Shown here piece by piece: positions 11,739 through 23,141 of a stretch of 64,000 bases of DNA. The stretch is taken from NCBI RefSeq assembly GCF_042453785.1, contig NC_091669.1, positions 34,613,001-34,677,000 of the forward strand, in the 5' to 3' direction. Under the pieces are notes generated by a model that saw only the letters and a program-made list of their open reading frames with translations, did not search any database and had not been told where the DNA came from. The translations under genes and the position numbers were made by a program. Every line of letters starts with the position of its first letter. Position 1 is the first letter of the stretch. Source of the DNA: Malus domestica. Taxonomy: Eukaryota > Streptophyta > Magnoliopsida > Rosales > Rosaceae.

Positions 11739-12947
11739 ATGCTTACACATCTTAAATTTCGCCACATTCTCTGTACAGTTCAATCCAGCAGGCCAGAAAC
11801 CCTAATCCCTTTTACCCAGTTCAATAGATATTGTCATTTTCAATCTACAACGGGTTTCTATTCTTCGAATCCTTCCTCGTGTTTGGCACCAAAGAAAATT
11901 TCTGAAAACAGTGTTGCGATTTTCTGGGATTTGGATACCAGACCACCCAAATCAGTCTCACCGTACAAAGCCGCCGTCAAGCTCAAGACTGCGGCTTCAT
12001 CTTTCGGGATTGTCCGGCATATGATAGCGTATGCGAATCGAAATGCGTTGAACTATGTTCCACAAGTTATTTGGGAAAGGAAAGAGAGGAATAGGGTTGT
12101 GATTAGGGATGGTGAGTCGAATATATGTCCGGTTTGTGGGAGAAGATTTTATACCAATGAGAAGCTTATGAATCATTTTAAGCAAATTCATGAGACGGAA
12201 CATGTGAAGAGGTTGAATCAGATTGAGTCTGCTAGAGGGAGTAGGAGAGTGAAGTTGGTGGGTAAGTATTCCATGAAGATGGAGAAGTATAAGAAAGCTG
12301 CAAGGGATGTTTTGACAACCAAGGTGGGGCGTGGTTTAGCGGATGAGGTGGAGCAGGCAGGGTTTTGGATTCGGAGTGTGTTGGATAAGCCACAGGGGGT
12401 GAAAGTCGCATTGAGAAATCACATTGTGGACATGATGGATCACAGGAGAGTTGACTGTTTGATGCTTGTGTCGGATGATTCGCATTTTGTGGATGTTGTG
12501 ATGGAGGCAAAGTTGAGATGTCTGAAGACGGTTGTTGTGGGGGATTTTGGCGATGGGGCTCTGAAGAGGGCTGCGGATTCTGGTTTTTCTTGGAATGAAA
12601 TTTTGATTGGGAAGGCTGAAAAGGAGGCAGTGTCAGTTGTGGGGAAATGGAAAGACCGTGATGTGTTGAAGAGATTGGAGTGGACGTACAATTCAGATGG
12701 GGATCAAAGTTTGCATAAATGGAATGATGAGGTTTATGGTGAAAGCGAGAGATTGGAGTGGACAGACAAGTCAGATGGGGATCAAAGTTTGCATAAATGG
12801 AATGATGAGGTTTATGGTGAAAGCGAGGATGACGATATCGAAGGTTTTGTTGGTGAGGCGAATGACAATTTGGGGAAGGACGATGCTTGCAACTGGTGGG
12901 AGCTTGACTCTGATTCCGAGGCCATTTCATTACAATCATCCCGATGA
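11739..12947 (+). CDS. NYN/PIN-like putative ribonuclease with an inserted C2H2 zinc finger
   Basis: Single exon, 402 codons. The first ~55 residues are Ser/Arg-rich and acid-poor, consistent with an organelle-targeting peptide. An NYN-type fold starts at AIFWDLD (about residues 60-66) and resumes at DCLMLVSDDSHFVDVVMEA (about 239-255) and TVVVGD, which supply the acidic residues expected of such nucleases. Between them sits a classic C2H2 finger (Cys130, Cys133, His146, His151). This matches the plant family annotated as putative endonuclease with C2H2 finger (for example At5g61190, At5g52010). The acidic tail contains an exact-length in-frame tandem duplication of 26 codons. RNA cleavage is inferred from the fold only. 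Confidence 0.85.
   Translation: MLTHLKFRHILCTVQSSRPETLIPFTQFNRYCHFQSTTGFYSSNPSSCLAPKKISENSVAIFWDLDTRPPKSVSPYKAAVKLKTAASSFGIVRHMIAYANRNALNYVPQVIWERKERNRVVIRDGESNICPVCGRRFYTNEKLMNHFKQIHETEHVKRLNQIESARGSRRVKLVGKYSMKMEKYKKAARDVLTTKVGRGLADEVEQAGFWIRSVLDKPQGVKVALRNHIVDMMDHRRVDCLMLVSDDSHFVDVVMEAKLRCLKTVVVGDFGDGALKRAADSGFSWNEILIGKAEKEAVSVVGKWKDRDVLKRLEWTYNSDGDQSLHKWNDEVYGESERLEWTDKSDGDQSLHKWNDEVYGESEDDDIEGFVGEANDNLGKDDACNWWELDSDSEAISLQSSR
12672..12827 (+). repeat. In-frame 78-bp tandem duplication inside the NYN-C2H2 gene
   Basis: Two 78-bp units, 12672-12749 and 12750-12827, encode two near-identical 26-residue blocks (RLEWT..SDGDQSLHKWNDE..GESE). They differ at only a few bases, so the duplication is recent. 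It lengthens the acidic C-terminal tail and leaves the nuclease and finger untouched. Confidence 0.95.
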
Positions 12948-14912
12948 CACACGACTCTTTGTGAAACCTGGTCGACTATCATGTATTCCACTGAGTTTGT
13001 GATTTTGGTCAGGGACGTTCAGTTACCTATTCTTGGCTAGTATATGCCTTATTTCAAGACATAGTGAATTGTGTGCCTGGATAATCAGTTTCTGTAAGTA
13101 AATTTAAAGAAATTTAGTGCCCAATTGGTTTGTGTTTTGTAGGTTTATGGTGGGAAAGGTGAGCGAAAAGCATACACAAATTCCGTTTTGTGGTAGTACT
13201 CAACAGTTATATCCATCTTTTACTTTTTTATTTTAACTTTCTTGCCGGTTCGTTTTAAAATTCATCTAAGAGTCAGGGAGGAAAATGTTGTGTTATAGCT
13301 ACTTGAGCATGGATTCGAGATGAAGTGATAGATTGTTGTAGTTATCCATCATGTGATAAGCTGTGATTAAAAAACAGAAATTTTGGAAGAAACATTCTAT
13401 GAAATGCTGCCTAGAAAGAAATACAGACGTTTATGTAAATGGTTTTACTCTAAATTATTTAATAGTTAATACATTGCTGCAAGAGTGTTTGCATTGCAGT
13501 TGGTGGTATTAGGTTCGCCGATATACAAGTAAAGCGTATATGATATTGTGATAATATTATTTTACACATTTCAAAAGAAAACGAATAAGTTAATTAATTG
13601 TTAAAATGCAATCTAACTAGGAAAAACAGTTATTTCTGAAATTGGCATAAAAATTATAATACTTGTAAACTACGTATGATATAGTAATGTTATCTTTTCA
13701 ATCTGGTTGCTTGTTCGAGAAACAAGCATGCTCGAACTTTTACAGTTTACAACGTATAAAGTTCTCATTTTCATGAATCTTTGGGTGCGTACCAGGTAGC
13801 ACTGGCAGTGCAGAGGGTTGATGAGCATATATTCTCAGCTGGTACAACAGCCTGGTGCTCAACAGCCATCGTGGGTTTCCTGCTTTAAAATGATAGGCAA
13901 AAACGTGTGCGAACCCATGCTATACAGAAATACGCAACTGAAGTGATCAATCCAACAGTTCAAGCTGATAATCATACAATTGAACAACACCACTCTCACG
14001 TAAATGTAATCTTCTGTTTCTGTCGTAGATCGATTCCCTTTTATTTACAGTTATTGATATGCCTGTATTATGTTGACCTTCGTAAGTTAAGTTTTATTTT
14101 CGGCTTCCTATTTGTGTATGCTTGTACTTGTTATTCCCCCTACTGCTAGAAAGATGAATCAGTTTGGTTAATTTCTTTCTCCATTGTGTATTTAAGTTGA
14201 AAAAGGTGATAATCTAGGAAACTGATTGACTTGCTGCAGAAAGTGGATGATCTTTTATACTTGTGAAACTTTTTGTATGATACCATGCAGCAAACCTCTG
14301 CTTCTTTTGCTTGCCAAATCTTGATTTCAAATTAAATGGCTTCAGTTAAACTCTCTGTCAGATTAGTCAAGCCTCCTCTTCGTTTTCATGCTGTTGCAGA
14401 TCGAACGGTATTCGATGTGTGCCCAAGGTTCCTTTTTTTTTTTTTTCAAAAAAAGATTGTTGAGTATAGGAAGATGCAGAATACATATTGTTCATTTCTC
14501 TGTACAACCCTTATGTCACAATTTAGGTCTGATAACATTGTAAATTTATGTCGCGGGCGAACAGAAAAACGCATTCTCGTTCATTCACCTCTCTCTACCC
14601 AGTAAACGCTCGCTTATGACAATTTTTTGGTTGTTTCCTTGCCACTACATTGAGAGTGAGCGCTGAACTCTGACTTCATTTGAAGGCTTTACAGAATTTG
14701 TAGTCCCTGTTGGATGTTATACAGGAGTTGCAGTACCTGTTTTCTAGTTTGATTACCATCAAGGGTCGATCGTTGTGTTGGACTCGTTGTTATTTACAGC
14801 AGACTTTTGAACATACAAAAATACCTGCACAAAGAGTTGGTTATGACAATGACCGTTCCTTTCGAATCTAGTATTGTGATGCCACCGGTAGCAAAGCGAA
14901 TGCTGCAGTCAT
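12948..14912. other. Intergenic spacer with a possible orphan exon near 13800
   Basis: Mostly AT-rich with no long frame. A stretch at about 13797-13887 reads VALAVQRVDEHIFSAG.. to a stop after an AG acceptor-like site and looks exon-like, but I cannot join it to any gene. The left part probably holds the 3'UTR of the NYN-C2H2 gene. Confidence 0.35.
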
Positions 14913-16706
14913 TCATGCCTTGGGACATTTCTCGACGTTAATGTTTCTGGCGATTTCTCTCCGTCGAGTGGCGTTAGGGCAGATTTCTAAGCAGGGTTCT
15001 TTGAGAGTGGCATCATCTTCAGGAAGTGGGGGGAGGACACCGAATTTAAACTGCCGTATTCAAGTTCAGTTGGGTCAATTGTAGGACAGTCAATGTGTGG
15101 AAATGAGTAGAGCTGTAGAGTTCTTGGGGTTTTACCTGGCAGCTGTAATCGACGAAGTTCGGCTCCATCACTAACGGAACGCCCATATAATCTTTGATGA
15201 AAGCCTGTAGCAACCGTTTGTATGGATTTCTAACCGATCAATTACTACTAAACAGTTTCTACGACAAAGAATACTTCGTGTTTTGTAGAAACAGTCCTGA
15301 ACAGGCTGTTAACATCTACTTCGACACTCGAGTTAATTCGAAAGAGTTACTGACCTGAGTTGGAAGCTTACAAGTATTCAGACATATACCGACGCATTTG
15401 CTTTCTTCCAAGTACTTGCATTTCTCTACAAACACCTGCATCAACGGCGAAGCCTCCCATCCATTACGACAACCATTATCCGACCTCAGAAGGGAATAAT
15501 GAAAGAATAAGACAGCGAACTCACTCACCCCGCTGTTCCATGAAGTCCCGTCTGGTAAGTCGACTGAGTTTACTGTGCAAGGGCCCATAAGCCATTGACA
15601 AGTAATTGCAGTCACCCTTGCAACCATGATGGCAGCTACTTTTCCTCCTTGTAAAGGTGCTACCAGCAACTTATAAAGGTCTAACAGTAACGGCGGGAAC
15701 AAGGATCTCAATATTCTTACCTGCCATTTCAGCACACATATGGGAATCATCCAGTCATTTGACAAAAATACTTGGCTCCTTACATCTAAGCGAATAATTT
15801 GTCGGTGTGAGGGTCACACCTCGCAACATATCAACTATGTCAGCCCCCCATAGTATAACACGTGGGTTAATAGCTAAATCTAACAGTGTCAGCATCATTA
15901 TAAAAAATTCCTCTATTTATATGGTATTACAAGTCAAAATTTGACATTTGTGCATAATTCCTCTGTTATAAGTTTCAGTTAAGTTAGTCGACTAATATAG
16001 CACACGGATTAATAACTACATGTGACAGTGGCAACATCAAACTCAAAAATTTCTCCATACTAAGTATTGATATTACCTGCCTCAAAATAGACAAGTCACT
16101 ATTTGACACGCATTAATAAGTTTTCCTTTTTCTCATTTAACAAATTACTTCACGTTACGTCAGTATATGTTTCAGTTTGTGATTTGCAGGTAAGGAATGG
16201 AGCAACGTTCTTCGTTAATTTGGGGATAACACTTACGCAAGTATAGAGAATGAGAGAAAGAAAGTAGTGAGTACCGCAGCTTCTTTAGCGTGAGAATTGG
16301 TTGGACTTTTGAGCATAAGCCGATTCGCCACATCAATGAGTCCGTCGTATCCGGGCTTTTCGGAATCCCATCCAACTTCCGCAGCCATTTTGCTTCTAAA
16401 CACTTTGAGGAACAATTCGTCCATCACTCCAAGCTTCTGCTGCTTCTCCCGGAATTGGGATTGTGGCTCTTTTATCTGAAAAAAAAAAAAAAAATTGTGG
16501 ATTAGGATTCAGCTACTTTTAATATTAACTTCCACAACTGCGAGCAGTGGATTGCGCTGATGGATAAATCTCCTTACCAAAGAGGATGAGACCCGAAAGC
16601 GTTGGTTTCGGAGCAGCTGAGATTTGGGTTGGGATTGAAACTGTGGTGGCGGAGATGAGCGTGAGAAAATGGTGGTCGGAGGGCCAACAACAGCCGAAGC
16701 CTTCAT
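14913..16706 (-). CDS. D27-like carotenoid isomerase family protein (DUF4033), plastid
   Basis: Six exons on the minus strand: 16706-16578, 16475-16275, 15720-15529, 15435-15355, 15204-15136, 15050-14913. All junctions are GT-AG and phase 0, giving 269 residues. Residues 1-43 are Ser/Arg/Gln-rich, like a chloroplast transit peptide; an in-frame ATG at 16724 would add six residues. The body shows the D27 core: VARVTAITCQWLMGP, then CKYLEESKCVGIC.NTCKLPTQ (Cys180, 188, 192, 196), DYMGVPL..EPNF.DYSCQFKFG and a C-terminal EPCLEIC. D27 is a plastid iron-binding beta-carotene isomerase at the first step of strigolactone synthesis. The CQWLMGPCTVN and WNSGVFVE wording is nearer to the D27-LIKE1 subgroup than to D27 itself, so the substrate is uncertain. 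All key cysteines are present. Confidence 0.88.
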
Positions 16707-16724
16707 TTTTTTGTGGAATCTCAC

Positions 16725-17379
16725 CTAAAACTCTGTATCCTCGGAAGCATGGACCTTATTTGAAAGGCCTAATTGCACTTACAGTCCTCCTAGTTTATTT
16801 AAATTTTCATTTTTTGATCACATAGTTTTTTTCTTGCACTTTCGCCCAAATAGAACCTTTGTTGCATTTTCTTACTTGATGGACTAGATTGAACATGATA
16901 ACACGATTAAATACAAAAGTGAATATTCAAGAAAAGAATGTACAAGAACAAAAGTGAAAATATGAGTAAACTACATGAACTTCAGTATAATTCAATTTAT
17001 TTCAAATTGTCCCACAAAAAAGGGGCAGTGGCTAAAAAATGATCCGTTTTTGGCATTTTGGTTGCTTAATTAATTGAAATCAAACACCGACAATATAAAC
17101 AATCTTTGTTAACTAAATAATGGTAATATAATGACTACATGATAAAAATCGATCGTTTGGACAAACAAATGTCAATTGAGACAAAAATAAAAAATGATCA
17201 ATTGGGCCGGTTCCTGGCCTCAACCCATTATTCAGCCCAGTTTAATTAGTAATAGACGGTGATTTAAAACCCACTGTTCGGAATCCGCGATTCCCATTCG
17301 AATGAGAAAGCATATCAACGTTAAACCCTAACAAAACCCCTTTTGGCTTTGAGAGACATAAAAATCGACTCCGACGAAA
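16725..17379. other. Divergent spacer between the D27-like and PPR genes
   Basis: The two start codons are 673 bp apart and point away from each other, so both promoters lie here. Apart from AT-rich sequence I see no repeat or extra gene. Confidence 0.4.
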
Positions 17380-19243
17380 ATGAATCTGAACCGTTCGATA
17401 TCCACCGGAACGTGGCTGGTGAGGAAGCTTTGTACGGCAGTTGAGGCTGCGACGGCGGCGAAAACGGGTCAGCCTGGAAATCCCAATAGGCTGTATCGGA
17501 GGTTATCGGCTTTGGGAGCGACCGGAGAAAGCGTGGCCAAGACGTTAAACCAGTACGTTATGGAGGGCAAAATGGTCAGGAAGTTTGAGCTCGAGAAATG
17601 CATCAAGGAGCTCCGCAAATACCGCAAGTACCAGCATGCCCTCGAGGTTACGCCCATTTCCACTTCTACCCTTCCGCTTTCTTGTTTGCGACTTTTCATC
17701 TCGAAATTTTCAACTGCAGACAATGTGAATCTAGATAATGAAATTTAGTCGCCGTTTGATAACCATTTCGTTTTTATTTTTGTTTTAGACATATGGAGAA
17801 AATAAGAAACGATGGGAGTCGAGATGTAGAAGAAATGTCTAAGGAAACTAAAAACGAAATGGTTATCAAACAAATCCTTAGATGTTTCGAGTGCAATTTG
17901 ATCAAAGTTTTTGTTGCATTGCTTATTTGTTCATAGATTTCAAGGTAGTCTGTAGTAGCATGTTCGATTTTTGATTCGGTTTGTTAGTGCAGATAATGGA
18001 ATGGATGGAGTTTAGGAAAATGAATTACTCGAAAGCTGACTATGCCATACGCGTGGATCTTATGTCCAAAGTCAAAGGGATAGGAGCCGCTGAGGATTAC
18101 TTCAGCGGCCTACCAGAATCTTCAAAGGACCGATTCACTTACGGTGCACTTTTGAACTGTTATTGCAAGGAACTGATGGAAGAAAAGGCATTGGCACATT
18201 TTGAGACGATGGATGAGTTGAACTTTGCTTCCTCTACTTTGGTCTTTAACAATCTCATGTCTCTGCATATGAGAAAGCAGAATCCAGAGAAAGTGGGTCC
18301 TTTAGTGCAAGAAATGAAGAAGAGAAACCTCCCTCTGGACACGTTTACTTATAATATATGGATGCAGAGCTACGCGGCCTTGAATGATTTTGAAAGAGTA
18401 AATAGAGTCCTGGAGGAAATGGAAACACAAGACGAAGAAAAATGCAGTTGGTCAACATATAGTAACCTGGCTGCCATCTATATAAAGGCGGAACTTTTTG
18501 ACAAGGCAGAGCAAGCCCTTAAAAAGTCGGAAGAAATGATGAAACCCCTGAAGCAACGCGCGCCGTACCATTTTTTGATTAGCCTCTATGCCTGCACTTC
18601 TAATCTAGGCGAGGTGAAAAGGGTATGGAAAACGCTCAAGAAATCTTTCCCCGCAACAAATAATATAAGCTATCTTGTAATGCTTCAGGCCCTTTGTAAG
18701 CTAAACGATATTGAGGGGTTGAAAGATTTGTTTGAGGAATGGGAGTCCATTTGCATTAGTTTTGATATAAGGTTGGCAAATGTTGCTATACGCGGGTACC
18801 TCAGTCAGGGCATGCATGACGAAGCAGAATTGGTCTTTACAAATGCCAGTAAGAAGACTAAAGGGTCTTTCATGAAGGCTCGGGAAATGCTTATGGTTCA
18901 CGCCTTGAACACCCGTAAGATGGATTTGGCTGTTAGCCATTTGGAAGCTGCTGTTTCGGAAAGCAAGAATGAGGAATGGCATCCATTCCCAGATACCAGA
19001 ATTGCATTTCTCAAGTATTTTGAGGAAGAGAAAGATGTTGATGGTGCTGAGAAATTTTGCCAGATTCTGAAGCGTCTAGGTTGTCTCAGTTGCAATGAGT
19101 ATTATGTGCTGCTTAAGACTTACATAGCTGCAGGAAAATCAGATCCTGAGATGCGTCAGAGATTGAAGGAAGATCATACTGAAATAAGCCCCGAGCTTGA
19201 GAACTTGCTTGAAAAGGTTTCCGCAAGTGAATTGACTGCGTAG
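17380..19243 (+). CDS. P-class pentatricopeptide repeat protein, At4g02820-like, mitochondrial
   Basis: Two exons, 17380-17646 and 17993-19243, join in phase 0 to 505 residues (LE|IMEWMEF at the junction). The N-terminus ([18 protein letters not shown]) suits a mitochondrial presequence. The block [26 protein letters not shown] is near-identical to what I recall of Arabidopsis At4g02820. About ten degenerate ~35-residue PPR motifs follow (for example [54 protein letters not shown]). P-class PPRs bind organellar RNA for stability or translation; no E or DYW editing domain is present. The single intron carries a small inverted-repeat transposon. Confidence 0.88.
17749..17877. mobile_element. 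Small MITE inside the PPR gene intron
   Basis: The ends are inverted copies: left CGTTTGATAACCATTTCG and right CGAAATGGTTATCAAACA. TTA flanks both sides, as left by PIF/Harbinger (Tourist-like) elements. It is about 130 bp and lies between exons 1 and 2 without touching the splice sites. The family assignment rests only on TTA and TIR layout. Confidence 0.65.
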
Positions 19244-19559
19244 AGCAAGCCCCTAGAATTTTGACACATTATTCGGTACTTGAACTTGTATAAGGGGATC
19301 TTTCGAGCTTTCAGTATTTTCAGGTTGAGGCAACCTGTATTGTATCGATACGCAAGTATGCAGGCATAGATTTTTCTGTGTATGGTATCACAACATTTAT
19401 TGCACTTCAATGCACATGCTTGTCATTGACTCTGAGAATTGGAACGTACGTTTTTAATCCCATACTTGTATTACATTCTGCCTGTACAGATATATTCAAA
19501 TTCGTTATAGATGAACGCCGCTTTCTTTTTCATCCGTTGTGTAATATCATTGTCTGAAT

Positions 19560-19767
19560 ATAATCTTACCCGTGTAGTTACATGACACGCATTTGGCTTT
19601 GGGGGAGATAGCTGTAATGGTAGAACTGAACTTTGTTGATTAGGTTTTGGTTGTTCATAGTAACAGGCATCGTTGTGCAGGTAGGTCATTTTTCCAGAGA
19701 ACTGGGGAACAGATTCATTGCTACATTGATTAGTGGCAACAATCATACGAATATCGCCAACGACCAC
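19560..19767 (-). other. Possible orphan exon on the minus strand, unknown product
   Basis: The translation VGDIRMIVATNQC..SGKMTYLHNDACYYEQPKPN..LSPPKPNACHVTTR is open, has protein-like composition and ends in a GTAAGATT donor-like site. I do not recognise it and cannot link it to the POP1 fragment next to it. It may be another captured or relict host exon, or chance. Confidence 0.25.
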
Positions 19768-19904
19768 TACTTTGAAAACAAAAAGCAGTTAAGTGTTTGA
19801 AGATGTTGCTGAGACACGAAAAACAAAAGGCTCCTAGAACTATTTGATTTAGTAAAAATGTAAATTTCGTTGTTTCGTGGTGCTATGCAAGCCAACTACA
19901 TCAG

Positions 19905-20376
19905 TATTTGTCATCTTCTTCCTGATGCTTCAGAACAATGGTGGCAAGAGCAAGTCTACAAGCTGACGATCTCAAATTCCTGACAAGAACATATATGATA
20001 TATTTCCTTCGTCTTCGCTTAGCTGGCATCGATTCCCATTGTTCCTCTGTGAGACGAGCTGCCTTGCAAAATGGTTCTGGTACTGGCTTCTTGCTGCATA
20101 TAAATAAAATGCAACTTAGCACACGGCAAATTATCACTACATAGCAAAATAGAAAGAAAAGATGGTCGTTGTAAAGTGGCAGGAGGTTGTGAAGTAACCT
20201 CCCTCTAACAAAACCAGTGGTGACGAAGCCTATTGGTGAACGATGAGTTTTTCTAAGAACAGTGTTCTCTGGTATTTGGAGTTCCCACTTACCAGAAGGT
20301 TGCTCTGCACAGTAAGATGCCACAGCAGATTGAGGCAGTTGAAGTCCACCATCGAAACTCTCTGACCTGCAAGACA
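19905..20376 (-). pseudogene. C-terminal fragment of RNase P/MRP subunit POP1
   Basis: Two minus-strand exons, roughly 20376-20195 and 20095-19905, join as VRG-S-KKPVPEP through a GTTACTT donor and a GCAG acceptor. The product is the POP1 C-terminus: GGLQLPQSAVASY.., SGKWELQIPE.., PIGFVTTGFVRGSKKPV and YVLVRNLRSSACRLALATIVL. Intact POP1 proteins are several hundred residues longer. The first exon begins at a good 3' splice site, but no upstream POP1 exon follows before the unrelated mutase pseudogene. The frame is open, with a shortened EAVLLARL region compared with my memory of the Arabidopsis protein. I call it a relict 3' fragment; a real gene with remote 5' exons beyond 24 kb is unlikely because the bS21 gene intervenes. 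Confidence 0.75.
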
Positions 20377-20636
20377 CACATGAAGCTTATTTTTCAAAAT
20401 TATTGGTCTGCAGCATGAATATTACTCTGAAATACGTATAAACATCTTTCAAAAATAGCCACAAAATTTAAAGTCACTCCCAAGATTAAAACTTTCAACA
20501 GTTACAAAATTTCAAGTCACTCCCAATATCTCTGGTCGAAGCTGCTAAACAGGTATCTACTCTATAATCATTGTGTAGCATGCAGTTTCTAAAATATTTT
20601 TTCACTTCTATTTGGTTAGCATTTGTTCTATTGCAG

Positions 20637-22753
20637 GGAATCAGTTCAATTATAGGAGCGATTGCCCATGACTTGGGAATTATAACTACACTGCAGCTGC
20701 ATTGGATGGTTCGTGCTATAAATAAGGGTTTGCAAGTATCAGACAGTGATTACTTCAAACAGCTATCAAGTTCGTTTAGGTTAGTTAGAGATAGAGGTTT
20801 GTTTTATGAGTTCATATGTTCTAAAAAGGAAAAAAAATTCATATTTTGTTTGAGTGGCTTTTATTTGTGTGGTTGGTTAGGTGCTTGCCTGCTTGGTAGA
20901 TTTGATTCCCAGTGAATTTCATGCCATCATATTTTGTTTGAATATGCGCTTTGTGTGGTTGGTTAGGTGCTTGATAGATTTGATTCCTAGTGGAAATCAT
21001 GCCTGCAGCATGGATGACAAGTTGGTTGTGGATGGGGCAAATGGTGTTGGTGGAGAAAAACTCGAAATCTTGTAAACGATGTTGAATGGTTTGGCTATTG
21101 AGATTTGGAACTGTGGAAAAGAAGGAGGTGTACTGAATGAAGGAGTTGGTGCAGGTTATGTGCAGAAAGAGAAAGTTGCTCCTTGTAGTTTTGGTTCACA
21201 GGATGTTGGGATAAGGTCAGCCGTCCCTTGATTATAAGACGAATCATTTACTTTAAGTAGCTTGTTTGAAATGTCTGCATCACAGAGATACTGTAAAATA
21301 CATAAACTGCACTAATGACGTAGATGGGAGAAAATCTATGAATTTTGGTGATTGATTTGTTATTATTATCTTGTTTGATATATATTACATCTTTTTCCCT
21401 AAAAGGTAACGAAGGATGCCACTGGGCAGTAAATTTTCTCTGTGGTAAAATATTACTGTTCTACTGTTGATGTAAAATGTTTCTTTAAATGATAAGAGGA
21501 GGGGATTAAGTATTTGTATGGTTCTAGCTTTTCAGGTGAGCTAGTTTAAGATGATGCTGATTGGCTTGTATATTTTATTGTACCATCTAGAAGTAGCGAC
21601 AAGATTGAACTCGTCAATGGGGACAAGATTTTATCTTTCTTTGCTATATTCATCAAGGAGCAACTAAGCATTTTGTATAAGGAAGTAGATGTGAATGGAA
21701 TAACGGTTATCAATGTCGCCTTGGATCGCACAAACAGCTTATGCGAATGGAGCATCCACAGTCAGATTATCCCAAACAATTAGGTCTAGATGTCACTTTT
21801 ACTCCTACAGGAGTGAAATACCTGCATGAGAAAGCTGCAGAGTATGACAATCGGGATTTACTTTGAGGCAAATGGCCATGGCACCATCTTGTTCTCGGAA
21901 CATTACTTATCCAGGCTGGAGGCTAGGACTGCTGAGCTTTCTCATGTAGTTAAAGGTCACGCAAGGCGTTTTATTTGGTTGGGATAAAAAAAAACCAGGC
22001 AGTATTTATTTTATGCACGAGTGCTGACTTGACTTTCCATTACCGATCTAAATGACGTATATGATCGTTTCTTTCAGGTTCAGAACAGCATAAGGCTGCT
22101 TTGAGGCTCTTGGATGTTAGTGAATTGATTAACCAGGCTGTTGGGGATGCGTTGAGCGGAGACCTCTTGTCGAGGCTATTCTGAAACATACGGGCTGGTC
22201 AAGGTGGAATGAGCTCTATCAGGATCTTCCCAGTAGGCAGCTTAAGGCAAGTGTCCTTGGCCATCTTCTATGTTACGGACTCTTTATTCTATCCGTAATT
22301 GTTTTCGAAGCATTCTTAAGTTTTATAATGATACTCGATTCAGAAACTAATTCTTCCTCTTCTTAATTACCAGGTCAAGGTTGTCGATAGAGCTGCTGTT
22401 GTTACAGAAAATGCAGAAACCGTGCCCGTGACACCCCCCCCCCCCCCCCCCCCGCCATTCAAGAAGCCATCGATGCTGAAACTGGTAGGCATCATTAGTG
22501 GCCCTGTTGATTCAAAGCGATAATTGGCATGTTTACTGGTATATAATTCACAAACAAAATTTTGAGGATTTTCTTTGTTCCTATTTATATTGCTGTTAAA
22601 TACCGTAGAGGCCGATGTTTTATACGACCATCAGGTACTGAAGATGTTATATGCGTATATGCGGAGGCATTCACAGACAGTGTATCAGACAGTCCAGCCA
22701 GCTCTATTGCAGCAAAACTAGTAGACCAGTTTCTTGGGTTTGGTAGCTCATAA
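20637..22753 (+). pseudogene. 5'-truncated phosphoacetylglucosamine mutase (AGM1/DRT101) pseudogene
   Basis: Exon-like blocks in order match plant AGM1: LGIITTLQLHWMVRA.NKG (from 20637), LVVDGANGVGG.., GGVLNEGVGAGYVQKEKV, VNGDKILSFFAIFIKEQL, GIYFEANGHGTILFSE, SELINQAVGDALSG and FIRPSGTEDVICVYAEA (22620-22753). The N-terminal third, with the catalytic phosphoserine loop, is absent. An in-frame stop lies at 21073 and frame changes occur near 21552, 21767, 21850 and 22170. The SLDGDADR metal loop is garbled to DDADW. An exon start is tandemly duplicated (20865-20985), and 20 C residues interrupt the exon at 22434-22453. AGM1 interconverts GlcNAc-6-P and GlcNAc-1-P; this copy cannot. Intron positions are retained, so it came from DNA, not from a reverse-transcribed mRNA. 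Confidence 0.88.
22434..22453 (+). repeat. Poly(C) run of 20
   Basis: An uninterrupted 20-base C homopolymer lies in a former coding exon of the AGM1 pseudogene. Long C/G homopolymers are rare in AT-rich plant DNA, and the length may be unreliable in assembly. Confidence 0.9.
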
Positions 22754-23141
22754 GTATCGAAAGTGATGGAATTATCATATCGTCGATGTTTACGGCAGCT
22801 TACAGGGTGTTGTGGATGTGGTGGACCTCGGAATACATTAGGGGCAGACGACGAGAAGCAGAAGCGTGAAACATTGAATTTTTCTTTTCATTGTTTCCGT
22901 TCTTATTTTCCATTTAGCAGTCTGTTAACACATCAGTCACATAAGTAAATGTACAATTTTAACAAATTGAGCATTCTCGCAAGCGACTTGTAGCTGATGT
23001 GATGAAGAGCGATGAAAAACTGATGCATTTGGAATAACATTTCTCAAATGTAACATGACTGTCTTAAAAAAAAAAGACCAAAAAGAAGACGAAATTCCAG
23101 AACAAAAAGAAGACCATCCAAAATCAGCTCGAATGATGTTC

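Noticed and set aside
12232-12939. 235-codon minus-strand frame opposite the NYN-C2H2 gene
   Set aside because: His/Pro/Ser-rich low-complexity shadow of the true gene; no domain, and the duplicated unit explains its internal repeat.
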